From: Cephalotus follicularis
Lineage: Eukaryota; Streptophyta; Magnoliopsida; Oxalidales; Cephalotaceae
Direction of reading: 5' to 3'
Length of the DNA stretch: 64,000 nt
Assembly (NCBI GenBank): GCA_001972305.1
Contig: BDDD01001787.1
Span: 62,001 to 126,000 of the forward strand
The translations under genes and the position numbers were made by a program. Below, one piece after another: positions 1-8,950 of the stretch (within the stretch, counting starts at the first letter, position 1; every line of letters starts with the position of its first letter). The notes beneath the pieces are model-generated. The model did no database searches. It saw only the letters and a program-made list of their open reading frames with translations, and had not been told where the DNA came from.

Positions 1-218
1 TGCCTTCAAGTCCGAGGAGTGTCCTCGGACTTGTGGTCTCAGTGTGTTGTCCTAAAAAAATACAGCACCTCGGCTCTTGGTCCGAGAAGGACATTCTTTG
101 TCACGTGTGTGCTCCTTGGCACGGCCTGTCTGTCAGGCTTGCAATCCCTGGTGGACAACTGGTCAAGTCTGAAGTCGACACGTGTCCTTGCTATTATAAG
201 CATATTTTTCCTCCATCA
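1..218 (-). repeat. 3' LTR of the Tat element (inner part only)
   Basis: This stretch matches 9205-9422 over its whole length and ends at the same CCTCCATCA terminus, that is TGATGG at the LTR start on the minus strand. From the size of the other LTR (472 bp) about 254 bp of this LTR should lie before the window. Confidence 0.92.
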
Positions 219-234
219 TATGCCCCCTGGTCCT
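219..234 (-). promoter_or_regulatory. Polypurine tract of the Tat element
   Basis: On the minus strand the bases next to the 3' LTR read AGGACCAGGGGGCATA, a purine-rich tract directly before the TG of the LTR. This is where plus-strand DNA synthesis of an LTR element is primed. Confidence 0.75.
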
Positions 235-830
235 TGTTCTCTGAGCTTGGTCAGAGGAGGAGGACCAGAGTTGAGAGCCGTGGCCCAGGCAAGACTCCTC
301 TGCAATATCTCTTGGTAGTTCTTCCTTATACATCTGGGCTGAGGACGAGAGTGTTGGCTTTATTGCTCCTCTGGCACATGACATAGTCTGCTTGACCCGA
401 GAACTAACGCCTGTCCTTTGGTCTGCCTTCACTGCCATTAACAGACTTTGAGTATTGAACCGTTATGATTATCATTAAGGTTGCGTATTGAGTACGCTTG
501 ACACGTGGCGTGCGCAGAGCAATTCCCGCCTCTACCTTTTCGTTTCCCGCGCTTGATTTGACGGTCCGTCTTCTCACCGTTGGATCTTATGTGAGGTGGA
601 TGGCCAGGATCCGAGGAAAGTGCCTATAAAACCTTTTGTTCTTCACACAGTACAACTTTCGCTTCTTCAAACTTCCAAATTCACAGTGCTTTTTGAGAGC
701 TTTTTGAGTCTACAGTGTCTTCAATCTTCTTCTTCTTCAGCTCTTCGAATCAAAAACTTTTGGTAAGTTTCTACCCACTTTCTTGTTTTCCCAGATTGTT
801 TTCTTCTTTCTGTGATTTCCTCTTCTTTTA
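235..830 (+). other. Spacer with promoter and leader of the antisense gene
   Basis: No coding region is evident here. It is the 3' untranslated part of the Tat element read on minus and, read on plus, the promoter and leader of the antisense gene. A pyrimidine-rich leader (about 655-830) with a GTAAGTTT donor-like site near 762 suggests that a leader intron is possible. Confidence 0.5.
625..631 (+). promoter_or_regulatory. TATA box of the antisense gene in the Tat element
   Basis: TATAAAA lies about 200 bp before the ATG at 831, with a C/T-rich leader in between, which is normal spacing for a plant Pol II promoter with a moderate 5' UTR. It faces against the retrotransposon genes, so the antisense gene appears to have its own promoter instead of relying on the LTR. 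Confidence 0.55.
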
Positions 831-1808
831 ATGGCTAATCAAGAACTATCTTCTGGGTCTTCTTCTTCTTCCCCCCTGTCCATTGCACCTTTGGCTATGG
901 TGATTCCCCTCGCTGAGAGGTCAAGTGATGTGGAAGGTAGCCTAGGGGCTGTGGTGGGTGACCCTGTTGCACCCATTGCTGAGGCCAATCCTCTGCCCGA
1001 GGATTGTGCCTTTGGTTTGAGTAAGCTTAGTCAAGCCGAGGTCAAAAGGCTTACCAGAAAGTATAATCTCCCTCGTGGATTGACCTTCAGTATTCTTAAG
1101 GATCCTCGGGTAGTTACTGAGAGCCGAGAAGGCCTTTTTGTGGTCTTCGAAGCTGCTCTTTCCCATGGTCTGAGGGTCCCTGTTCCCTCCTTCGCCATCT
1201 CGGTCCTCCTTAGCTTTAGTCTTCATCATTCTCTTCTTCAACCTCAATCTTGGGGCTTCATGATAGGTTTCTTAGTTAGATGCATAGAGTCCGAGGTGGC
1301 AGCCACTGTGAATCTCTTCAAGGAGTTTCATGTCATCTCGGCTACCCCCAAAACAAACGGGTATTTCTTCAAATCCCGTTCCGGGGTTAAAAAACTTCTT
1401 CTCAATCCCACCCAATCAATAAAAAACTGGAGAAGGAAATATTTTTTGATAAAGGACTTTGAGGGATTCATTCCCTCTCCTTGGTGCACGTCCTTGGACG
1501 TCACGTCTCTGAACCGAAAGTCTCGCCTGTCCTCGGCTGAGAAAATAGGACTTAATAAGCTCCTGGCTCTTGAGCCAGAAGATGTGAACTCCACCGTAAC
1601 TGAGGATCGCCTGGTCCAAGCAGGACTTAGTGTGGTCCTTGAACATGGGTCCTCCTCGGACGAATCCGAGGAGGAAAAATCAGAGGGCGAGGAAGAGCAG
1701 GATAGTCCTCCGCCCCTAGTGTCTGAGCAAACTTGTATAAGATCTTTGTCTTCTCTGTCTCTTCCATTAATTCTGCTTTTATTAACACTGGCATTTCTTG
1801 ATCTCTGA
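831..1808 (+). CDS. Antisense extra ORF of Tat element, block 1 ('putative gypsy-type transposon' protein)
   Basis: This frame runs opposite to gag-pol, in the place where Tat-lineage elements are known to carry additional ORFs. The product opens with a Ser-rich segment (residues 1-20), then a folded part at about 60-220 with the pattern LTRKYNLPRGLTF, a hydrophobic AISVLLSFSLHHS stretch and NWRRKYFLI, followed by an acidic Ser/Glu tail near 270-295. The pattern resembles the plant 'putative gypsy type transposon' (Transposase_28-like) family as I remember it; no search was run. Its role is unknown; it has no visible catalytic motif. A GT...AG intron-like interval (about 1735-1833) follows the acidic tail, so the last ~25 residues of the open frame may be intron. 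Confidence 0.6.
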   Translation: MANQELSSGSSSSSPLSIAPLAMVIPLAERSSDVEGSLGAVVGDPVAPIAEANPLPEDCAFGLSKLSQAEVKRLTRKYNLPRGLTFSILKDPRVVTESREGLFVVFEAALSHGLRVPVPSFAISVLLSFSLHHSLLQPQSWGFMIGFLVRCIESEVAATVNLFKEFHVISATPKTNGYFFKSRSGVKKLLLNPTQSIKNWRRKYFLIKDFEGFIPSPWCTSLDVTSLNRKSRLSSAEKIGLNKLLALEPEDVNSTVTEDRLVQAGLSVVLEHGSSSDESEEEKSEGEEEQDSPPPLVSEQTCIRSLSSLSLPLILLLLTLAFLDL

Positions 1809-1835
1809 CCCTGATTCTCTTGTCTTTTTTCAGCA

Positions 1836-2117
1836 ATGGGTCCTCGCCGAGATCTATCTTCAATCATCAGGTCCACTGATAAGAGGAAGGCCTCTTCTTC
1901 TACACCCGTCGGACCAAAGTCTAAGGGGAAGGCCCCTGTGACCAAGAAGTCAAGGCCGCCGACCAAGACACCTCCTCCTCCTCCTGCTAGGGTCTCGGTA
2001 GCTGTGACTGAGAAGAGGAAGGAGACCAACAAAAGGCCAGCTGACACTGCCCCTTCCTCTGAACACGCTTCTCTGTCGAAGAGGAGCAGGAAGGGCAAGG
2101 CTGTGGGAGGGCTCTGA
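1836..2117 (+). CDS. Antisense extra ORF, block 2 (basic Lys/Pro/Ser-rich linker)
   Basis: An open frame beginning just after a CAG acceptor-like site preceded by a run of T. The product is low in hydrophobic residues and rich in Lys, Arg, Ser and Pro, with a PPPPP run and a KRSRKGK segment that looks like a nuclear localisation signal. Such a disordered basic linker between an N-terminal domain and a coiled coil is what I would expect in the antisense Tat proteins. It is the middle of the same gene-like region and not an independent gene. Confidence 0.45.
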   Translation: MGPRRDLSSIIRSTDKRKASSSTPVGPKSKGKAPVTKKSRPPTKTPPPPPARVSVAVTEKRKETNKRPADTAPSSEHASLSKRSRKGKAVGGL

Positions 2118-2196
2118 AAGAGTTTGGGAGGTCGAGGATGTTGCTGCCCTCGGATCTAGTTCCCAGGATCCTATAATCCTTCCCCCATCTCTGACG

Positions 2197-2433
2197 GTGG
2201 AAGAGCTGCTTGATGGATTTGATGGGATGGAGGTTGACACCTTGAACTTGAACGGCCCTGGAGTCCCTCAAAGGCTCAGCCGGCTGGTCTTCTTGCCCCA
2301 GGAGTTGGAGGCGAGGCAGAGATGGACCAATGAAGACTTGGCAACCATTTGTCTGAAGAGGCAACTGAGGGTAAATGATCTTGTCCTTAGTTACCTTGCT
2401 TTTTCTTGCACTTTATTTCTTTATAATATCTAA
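2197..2433 (+). CDS. Antisense extra ORF, block 3
   Basis: A short open frame whose first ~58 residues (MEELLDGFDGMEVDTLNL...) look protein-like and whose last part turns into an A/T-rich hydrophobic run typical of intron sequence. A donor-like GTAAAT near 2371 and an acceptor-like TCTGACAG near 2454 frame that run. I read it as an exon-like piece joining the linker and the coiled-coil block. Confidence 0.4.
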   Translation: MEELLDGFDGMEVDTLNLNGPGVPQRLSRLVFLPQELEARQRWTNEDLATICLKRQLRVNDLVLSYLAFSCTLFLYNI

Positions 2434-2478
2434 CACTTTTTATTTCTCTGACAGTCTCTGAACGACACCCAACTGCTT

Positions 2479-3267
2479 GTGGACAACTTCTCTGCAGTTG
2501 TGGCCAGGGACCGAGAACTGAGGTCGAGCATGGCCACCCTTGAAGAAACTGCTCGCTCGGCCCAAGCCCAGCTGAACGAGGTTCTAAAGGCTCAGGAGTC
2601 CCTGGCCGAGGAGAAGAAGCAGGCAGTTGAGGACTTGGAGGAGAGGACAGCCGAGATGAAGGTGCTGGAGGCCAAGCTGAAACGGGCCGAGGACAAAGTT
2701 GATGACCTTGCGATAAAACTTGATCGGCAGCAGAGGAGAGAAATGGAACAGCAGAGGATGGAGCTGGAAAAGCTGAGGAGAGAAAGAGACCAGGCCGTGG
2801 CTGACTTCAAGAACTCGGAGGAGTTCGATGAAGCAGTCTTTGAGGAATCGGCCGAGTACTTTCGCCGAGGCTTCTATGCCTGTCGGAACTGGGTCGCTTC
2901 TCTGACACCTGATCTTCCCTTGGATGAAGTGGTGTACTGCCCCTCTGCAGATGCATTTGACTTCTATCCTGAGGGGATTGATGAGGTGGAGGACAGGGTC
3001 CGTAAGAGGTTGGCTCAAGAGACCTCGGTTGCCCCTGCGGGCGAGACGGCAACTCCTACTTCTCCAGAAGTAGTCATTCTTGCCGAGGATCCAACTGCTG
3101 CTCGCTCTGACCCTGCTGGTGACTCCTCAGCTCTTCATCCTTCTTCAACTTCAGAAGATGTTTTTGCTGGTGTTGGTGATCCTCCTCTGCCTTCTACCGA
3201 AGCCTTCTTCCCTCCTGCACCTTCCGAGGATCCTCCTTCCGAGCACGATGATGCTCCTCGGGCTTAG
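2479..3267 (+). CDS. Antisense extra ORF, block 4 (long coiled coil plus acidic tail)
   Basis: Residues about 5-118 are a nearly uninterrupted heptad-rich coiled coil (Glu, Lys, Arg, Leu, Ala; segments such as EEKKQAVEDLEERTAEM). Then comes a small globular part with EYFRRGFYACRNWV, and from about 175 a Pro/Ser/Thr/Glu-rich disordered tail. This N-domain, basic linker, coiled coil, acidic tail order fits the antisense proteins of Tat elements. The coiled coil suggests self-association, but no function is established. A polyadenylation-like ATTAATGAAA context lies 60 bp past the stop. Confidence 0.6.
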   Translation: MDNFSAVVARDRELRSSMATLEETARSAQAQLNEVLKAQESLAEEKKQAVEDLEERTAEMKVLEAKLKRAEDKVDDLAIKLDRQQRREMEQQRMELEKLRRERDQAVADFKNSEEFDEAVFEESAEYFRRGFYACRNWVASLTPDLPLDEVVYCPSADAFDFYPEGIDEVEDRVRKRLAQETSVAPAGETATPTSPEVVILAEDPTAARSDPAGDSSALHPSSTSEDVFAGVGDPPLPSTEAFFPPAPSEDPPSEHDDAPRA

Positions 3268-3889
3268 TTTTTATTTTCATCTTGTAATAGCTTTTAATTT
3301 CCTCCCTTGTAATGATTTTTCCAATATTAATGAAAGGAACTTCTTACTCATCCTCTGACTTTGTATTTAAATTTTTCTGCTAAGTGTTGTGGTTGATCTC
3401 TGCATGCTTGAACTTGCTAATAATTCCCTTAGGAATTTTTGTCTTCACAGTAATCTCGGACTTCTCACATAAGTGAACACTTAACTTCAAAAGAACTTAA
3501 GTAACTTAAAAAATGTAAGTGAAAGGAGCTCTGCCTTCTCGGACTCCATCTTCAATTACACCCTTATATACTTGAACTTTGAAAATATACACTGGTAATC
3601 CCCTTGGGAACTTTATCCTCGTTGTGACCTCGGACTCCTCACATAAGTGGGGAATTAACTCCACAAAGGTTTAAGTAATCAATAATAAAAAGAACAAGCC
3701 CTTGCATTCTCGGACTTAATCAACTCCACACGTGTTTGAGCTTTGAGTGTGTATGTATACTGATAGTTCCTTAGAACTTCTAACTTAGCACAAATCACTA
3801 ACCTTTGGTGGGTGAGGTCACTAACGCTTGATAGTTCCCGTAGGACCCTTTACCTTTGAGAGTACTTTAATTTAACAGTATCTCAGTCT
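3268..3889. other. Non-coding spacer between antisense gene and integrase
   Basis: No coding region is visible. It serves as the 3' end of the antisense gene on plus and the downstream part of the pol region on minus. It holds two loosely repeated stretches about 180 bp apart, recognisable by the words CACATAAGTG and CTCGGACT. Confidence 0.5.
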
Positions 3890-5119
3890 TCATAGTATCT
3901 TTATACTCATAACTTGAGTTCTTGGTCTGCTCGGACAAGTTCCCATGGGTTTGCCGAGGAGAGTATCGTCTGACCTAGGATGTTCTAGGACAGGAACCTC
4001 CACTGGTATCACGGCCTCTGTCCCAAAACATAGGCTATATGGGGATTCACCTGTGGTGGTCCGAGGAGTGGTTCTATATGCCCATAACACACTTGGTAGC
4101 TCCTCTGTCCACCTCCCCTTGCTGTCTTCTAAGCGCTTATTCAAGCCCGAGATGATTTCCCTGTTGATCACCTCGGCTTGACCATTACTTTGGGGATAGG
4201 CTACTGAGGCTAGCCTATGTTCTATCCTCCACTCTCTGCAAAAGTCCCTGAAAGCTTGGCAATCAAATTGCTTACCATTATCTGTGATGATGGTCCTCGG
4301 AACTCCAAATCTGCATATGATTGACTTGCACACAAAGCTTTCTGTGTTCCTTTCTGTAATTGTGGCCAAGGGTTCTGCCTCTACCCACTTAGTGAAGTAA
4401 TCCACTGCTACAATGAGAAACTTCCTCTGGCCCGTAGCCATTGGTAGTGGTCCAACGAAGTCCATTCCCCATTGTGCAAAGGGCCAGGGGGCCGTTATTG
4501 ATGTCAGAGGTTGAGAAGGCCTTCTGCTTATGTTGGCATTCCTCTGACATTTGTCACACTTCCTCACCAAATTTATTGCATCTTGATGCATCGTCGACCA
4601 GTAGTAGCCCTGCCTTAAAAGTTTGTGGGACAAAGTTCTGCCCCCAGTGTGGTTGCCACAAATTCCTTCATGAACTTCCCTCAGGGCATAGTCGGCCTCT
4701 GAAGGGTTCAAACATCTCAGCCAAGGGAATGAAAAAGACCTTTTGTATAGGATCCCATATCGGAATTGGAACCTGTTTGCTCTGTAAACAAGCTTCCTCG
4801 CCTCTGCTGGGTCCTCGGGCAGGATCCCATCCCTTAGACAAATAACAAAGGGAGTCATCCAATTTGGCTCTTGTGGATCATCTATGTCCATCACCTCTGG
4901 TTGAGAGATGGTTGGACGCTCCAGGTAATCAACTAGCATTGTTTGGTTCTTCTCCAACTCCTCTGCCGTTGCTAGCTTCGAGAGTTGGTCTGCTCTGATA
5001 TTCTCTGCTCTTGGCACCTTCACCATTCTCAACACTTCAAAGGCTGATTTTATGCCTTGAAAATGGGCTAAGTACTTCGTCATGAGCTCTTCTCTGGCCT
5101 CGTACTCCCCATTTGCCAA
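3890..5119 (-). CDS. Tat element integrase (with end of second RNase H)
   Basis: The first ~60 residues are the end of the extra RNase H and linker. The zinc-binding HHCC module follows (HEGICGNHTGG ... CDKCQR), then the DDE core with MDFVGPLP, IITDNGKQF and NGQAEVINR, carrying the D, D and E positions, and then the WAYRTTPRTTTGESPY segment typical of plant Gypsy integrases. There is no chromodomain, in keeping with the Tat lineage and unlike the Tekay copies later in the window. Integrase joins element cDNA to chromosomal DNA in the nucleus. Confidence 0.9.
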   Translation of the reverse strand: MANGEYEAREELMTKYLAHFQGIKSAFEVLRMVKVPRAENIRADQLSKLATAEELEKNQTMLVDYLERPTISQPEVMDIDDPQEPNWMTPFVICLRDGILPEDPAEARKLVYRANRFQFRYGILYKRSFSFPWLRCLNPSEADYALREVHEGICGNHTGGRTLSHKLLRQGYYWSTMHQDAINLVRKCDKCQRNANISRRPSQPLTSITAPWPFAQWGMDFVGPLPMATGQRKFLIVAVDYFTKWVEAEPLATITERNTESFVCKSIICRFGVPRTIITDNGKQFDCQAFRDFCREWRIEHRLASVAYPQSNGQAEVINREIISGLNKRLEDSKGRWTEELPSVLWAYRTTPRTTTGESPYSLCFGTEAVIPVEVPVLEHPRSDDTLLGKPMGTCPSRPRTQVMSIKIL

Positions 5120-5131
5120 ACCAACTACAAG

Positions 5132-5602
5132 CTAAGAATCACTAGAGGCTTCAATCCTCTGCACCTCCAAGTGCTTTGCAATTGTCAGTCCAGCTATCAG
5201 AGCTTCCCATTCAGCCTTGTTATTTGTTGCTTTGAACTTGAACCTCAAAGCATACTCCACCGTCCAACCATCTGGACTTGTCAACACCAACCCTGCCCCA
5301 CTGCCAGTGAGGCATGAGGATCCATCCACTGATAACTTCCAAATCCCCTTCTCGGTCTCGGAAGGGTTCTCCTCCATACACTCCGTAGGTGTATTATCTC
5401 CCACAAAGTCGGCCAGTACATGAGATTTGATTGCTGGTCTGGACTCGAACTTCACATCATACTCGCCTAGTTCGACTGACCACTTGATGAGCCTGTCCGA
5501 GGTGTCAGGCTTGGCAAGAACTTGTTTGAGTGGTTTGTCAGTCAAAACCTTGATTGTATGGGCTTGAAAATATGGCCTCAACTTCCTGGCCGAGATGATC
5601 AA
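5132..5602 (-). CDS. Tat element second (plant/archaeal-type) RNase H
   Basis: After the end of the classical RNase H connection (QAHTIKVLTDKPLKQVLAKP) the frame enters a second RNase H fold: WKLSVDGSS, GAGLVLTSPDG, and ATNNKAEWEALIAGL carrying the acidic active-site positions. Tandem RNase H domains are diagnostic of the Tat lineage of plant Ty3/Gypsy elements. Confidence 0.85.
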   Translation of the reverse strand: MIISARKLRPYFQAHTIKVLTDKPLKQVLAKPDTSDRLIKWSVELGEYDVKFESRPAIKSHVLADFVGDNTPTECMEENPSETEKGIWKLSVDGSSCLTGSGAGLVLTSPDGWTVEYALRFKFKATNNKAEWEALIAGLTIAKHLEVQRIEASSDS

Positions 5603-5614
5603 GGCATAAGCGAA

Positions 5615-6583
5615 CTACTCCACCTCTGGGTACCTCCCCTCTGCATCATTCAAGGCCTTGCTCACATAATACACTGGCCTTTGAACTTTGTCCTCTTCTC
5701 GGACTAGCACTGCACTCACTGCGTCCGAGGTGGCCGCAAGGTACAAATACAGGTCTTCTCCATCCTTTGGTTTTGAGATCAGGGGAAGAGAAGCCAGATA
5801 CTCCTTCAACTTGTCGAAGGCTGCTTGACAGTCGTCTGACCACGAGAATCCCTTGGGATCTCTGAGTATTTTGAAGAAGGGGAGACACTTCTCTGCTGAC
5901 TTAGAGACAAACCTGCTTAAGGCTGCAATCTTCCCATTCAGTCTCTGCACATCCCTGATAGTTTGAGGTGGCCTCATGCCTTGAATTGCCGAGATCTTCT
6001 CTCGGTTGGCCTCTATTCCTCTACTAGAGACCATGAATCCGAGGAACTTCCCAGAGGTGACCCCAAATGTACACTTGGACGGATTAAGCTTCATGTTGTA
6101 TCTCCTCAGTACTTCAAAGGTCTCCTCCAAGTCTTTTACATGAGGGTTCCTGGCTGGAGTTTTGACGAGCATGTCGTCTATGTACACCTCCATGTTCTTC
6201 CCAATCTGAGGTTCAAATATCTTGTTGACCAAGCGCTGGTAGGTGGCCCCTGCATTCTTCAAGCCAAAGGGCATGACCTTATAACAATACATACCTCGGT
6301 CAGTTATGAACGCTGTCTTGCTCTCATCAGACTCATACATGGGGATTTGATTGTACCCCGAATAAGCATCCAAGAAGCTTAATAACCTATAGCCCGAGGT
6401 TGCGTCTACCAGTTGGTCGATCTTCGGGAGAGGAAAGTTATCCTTTGGGTAGGCCTTGTTGAGGTCTGTGAAGTCTATGCACATCCTCCATTTCCCATTG
6501 GCCTTCTTGACTAACATATGATTTGCTAGCCAGTCCGAGTAGTGCACTTCTCGGATAAAACCTGCCTGCAACAATTTGCTCAC
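5615..6583 (-). CDS. Tat element reverse transcriptase and first RNase H
   Basis: Shows the plant Ty3/Gypsy RT palm and fingers: GFIREVHYSDWLANHMLVKK, WRMCIDFTDLNKAYPKDNFPLP, LLSFLDAYSGYNQI, MPFGLKNAGATYQRL and the catalytic box MEVYIDDMLVKT. The thumb/connection follows (LNPSKCTFGV, KFLGFMVSSRGIEANREK) and the beginning of the first RNase H (LYLYLAATSDAVSAVLVREE). It continues the gag-protease frame that precedes it on the minus strand; polyprotein expression is normal for the family. Confidence 0.92.
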   Translation of the reverse strand: MSKLLQAGFIREVHYSDWLANHMLVKKANGKWRMCIDFTDLNKAYPKDNFPLPKIDQLVDATSGYRLLSFLDAYSGYNQIPMYESDESKTAFITDRGMYCYKVMPFGLKNAGATYQRLVNKIFEPQIGKNMEVYIDDMLVKTPARNPHVKDLEETFEVLRRYNMKLNPSKCTFGVTSGKFLGFMVSSRGIEANREKISAIQGMRPPQTIRDVQRLNGKIAALSRFVSKSAEKCLPFFKILRDPKGFSWSDDCQAAFDKLKEYLASLPLISKPKDGEDLYLYLAATSDAVSAVLVREEDKVQRPVYYVSKALNDAEGRYPEVE

Positions 6584-6631
6584 CTCCTCGGTTATTGCTT
6601 GTTGCCTCTCAGGGGCAAAGCTCCTCTTCTT

Positions 6632-8905
6632 TTATCTGATCGGTGGTCTGGCTGGATCCACACTTAGCTTGTGAACCATTACTTCTGAACTAATGCCAGG
6701 GACCTCTTCCGCCGACCATGCAAAAACATCTCTATTATCTCGGAGGAATGTTATTAACTCCTTCTTCTCCGCCTCTCCAAGTTGTGAGCCAACTTGGAAT
6801 ACTTTCTCTTCGTTGCCCTCTTCCACGGGCACTTGAAGGACATCCTCAACAGGTTGTGGGCGTTCTGGCTCCGTATCACCTCGGAGCTCTATGTTTGCTA
6901 TGGAAAGGACCTTACCTTTCCCCTTATCTGAGATGGCAGTTTTATAACATCTCCTCGCCACCTCCTGATCTCCTCGGACCTCCCCCACGCCAAACCTTGT
7001 GGGAAACTTCATCAGCAAGTGTCTCGTAGACACTATGGCCTCCAACAAGTTCAATCCTGGTCGCCCCACTATAGCATTGTAAGGGCTTGGGGTGTCCACC
7101 ACCAGGAACGTCATCTCTACCTGAGTTTGACGTGGGGCTGTGCCTGCAACCACAGACAGGTTGATTGATCCCAGAGGATGGATCGTCTCACCTACAAAAG
7201 CAACCAGTGGGGTTTTAACTGGCTTCAATTGGTCAACTGGTATCCTCAGCTGATCAAATGCGTGCTTGTACAGGATATCAGCCGAGCTGCCATTATCAAT
7301 GAGAATCCTCTTCATGGTAAAGAGCTCTACCAGAAGGGTAACCACCACTGGATCACAGTACTTCTCTACACTTCTATTTTCTGCTGGGGCCCTCATCTTC
7401 TCGGGCCACTGGAAAGGGACCTTGTCTTGCTCCACTGCAAGTATCTTAGTTCGTGTATCCAGGAGGGGAGCAAAGGTATTGTAGGACGGTATTGGTGCTC
7501 CACCCCTGGATGTTCCCTCTCGCCTAGAAAGCTTGTGTCTGAGGTCTCCCTTAGACAGGTCCGACCTCTCCTTCCTCTTCTCTCTTCTCTCGGGAGCATT
7601 TCGTGAATACTCCCTATTCTCCTCCTGTTGGCCAGTCCAAGGTGCTTTTTGCTTCCTGGCCAACATCTCTTCCTCAGCATTAACATACCTCTCTGCCCTT
7701 TTCAACAACTCTGCCATGTCTTTTGCTGGCTTCTTTAGTAGGGAGAAAGTGAATTTGGAATTGCTCCTCAGCCCATTGTTCAAGGCTGCCAGAGCAAAGG
7801 ATGGCTCCAGGTCTTTCACTGTAAGAGATTCTTTGTTGAACCTGGCGAGGTAATCTCTCAACGTCTCATCCTTACCCTGCACCACGTTGATGAGGTGGGT
7901 AGAGTTCCTCCTCTGCGTGGTGCTATTGAGGAATTTTGTCACAAACAGCTCTGTAAACTGATCGAAGCTCTTCACTGAATTCTTGGCCAAGGTGAAGTAC
8001 CATGCTTGGGTAGCTCCAGTTAAAGTCATTGGGAATCCTCGGCAAAGCATTGCGTCCGAGGCTTGATGCATCCACATTGCCTGGATATAAGTGAGCACAT
8101 GCTGGATGGGGTTCGAGGATCCATCATACTTATCGAGATTTGGGTTTCGAAACCCACTGGGGACCGGCTCGGCTATGATCTCGGCCGTGAAGGGGTGTGC
8201 ATTAATATTTTGCACCTCGGATAGGTGTCCCCCCTGTCGTTCCGCTCTTCCAAACCTCCTTTCTAGGTCAGCAAGCCTTCTATTCACTGCCTGCTCCACC
8301 TCTTCAATATTCCTTACTCTGCTGGAGACATATGACCCTCCAGCCAACGAGGCTGGGGGATTAGCCCTACTTCCTCGGGCAGTACCAGCTCTGCGTGGAG
8401 CATTAGAACGTACTTGTGCCTCCTCTGCTCCCCTCTCCTGCTGCTGAGGATCTACATCCATGGGCTGGTGCTGAGGGTGTCCTCTCCTGGGATTGTTGGG
8501 GTGATCCCTGGCCGTCGAGGACTCTGCTCTATGAGATGCATTGATCTCAGGCCTCCTTCCCAGGGGATTATTGTCCCCTGACCGCCCAAGGGGAAGTTCA
8601 TCTCCCCTCGGCGGGTTTCGCCTGGCACCACGTGGGTGACTTGTCTCCACCTCTGGCCTCTGGGGGCCAGAAACTCCTCGGACCACTGGGTGAGCAGGCC
8701 CCAGTTGCTGTTGTTGGTTGGCCAAAGTTGTGACTAGCAGATCTGTGATACGCTCCATCCCTTGGAGGAGCTGATTGAGTTGCTCCCCTGTAACGGGAGC
8801 TTGTTGTTGTGCCACCACTTGGGCGACTTCCTCTGGAGGAGCTATGTTCTCCTCGCGTTGTTGGCTGCCAGTGGCTCCAACTAGGGTATTCTTCCTTGGA
8901 GGCAT
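6632..8905 (-). CDS. Tat element gag-protease polyprotein
   Basis: A 757-residue frame starting MPPRKNTLVG about 25 bases inside the primer site, the natural first ATG. The N-terminal ~230 residues are Gln/Pro/Arg-rich and disordered. The retrotransposon gag core follows at about 260-420 (FRNPNLDKYDGSSNPIQHV, MTLTGATQAWYFTL, FVTKFLNS, ETLRDYLARFNKE). A basic Arg/Lys/Glu-rich region stands where a zinc knuckle would be; none is visible. The aspartic protease lies near 535 (ILIDNGSSADILY) with AIVGRPGLN later. The end (FAWSAEEVPGISSEVM) is the usual link into reverse transcriptase. Confidence 0.92.
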   Translation of the reverse strand: MPPRKNTLVGATGSQQREENIAPPEEVAQVVAQQQAPVTGEQLNQLLQGMERITDLLVTTLANQQQQLGPAHPVVRGVSGPQRPEVETSHPRGARRNPPRGDELPLGRSGDNNPLGRRPEINASHRAESSTARDHPNNPRRGHPQHQPMDVDPQQQERGAEEAQVRSNAPRRAGTARGSRANPPASLAGGSYVSSRVRNIEEVEQAVNRRLADLERRFGRAERQGGHLSEVQNINAHPFTAEIIAEPVPSGFRNPNLDKYDGSSNPIQHVLTYIQAMWMHQASDAMLCRGFPMTLTGATQAWYFTLAKNSVKSFDQFTELFVTKFLNSTTQRRNSTHLINVVQGKDETLRDYLARFNKESLTVKDLEPSFALAALNNGLRSNSKFTFSLLKKPAKDMAELLKRAERYVNAEEEMLARKQKAPWTGQQEENREYSRNAPERREKRKERSDLSKGDLRHKLSRREGTSRGGAPIPSYNTFAPLLDTRTKILAVEQDKVPFQWPEKMRAPAENRSVEKYCDPVVVTLLVELFTMKRILIDNGSSADILYKHAFDQLRIPVDQLKPVKTPLVAFVGETIHPLGSINLSVVAGTAPRQTQVEMTFLVVDTPSPYNAIVGRPGLNLLEAIVSTRHLLMKFPTRFGVGEVRGDQEVARRCYKTAISDKGKGKVLSIANIELRGDTEPERPQPVEDVLQVPVEEGNEEKVFQVGSQLGEAEKKELITFLRDNRDVFAWSAEEVPGISSEVMVHKLSVDPARPPIR

Positions 8906-8930
8906 GATCGGTGATGACTTTTTGTAGCGT

Positions 8931-8949
8931 TTCCCACAGACGGCGCCAA
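8931..8949 (-). promoter_or_regulatory. Primer binding site of the Tat element
   Basis: On the minus strand, one base inside the LTR, the sequence TTGGCGCCGTCTGTGGG appears. TGGCGCC is the common start of plant Gypsy primer sites that use tRNAs ending in GGCGCCA, such as tRNA-Asp; the rest of the match is too weak to name the tRNA with confidence. Confidence 0.75.
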
Positions 8950-8950
8950 C

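Noticed and set aside
1328-2098. A 256-aa minus-strand frame opposite the antisense Tat gene
   Set aside because: Low-complexity shadow of the Ser/Glu-rich and Lys/Pro-rich plus-strand blocks; no domain pattern.
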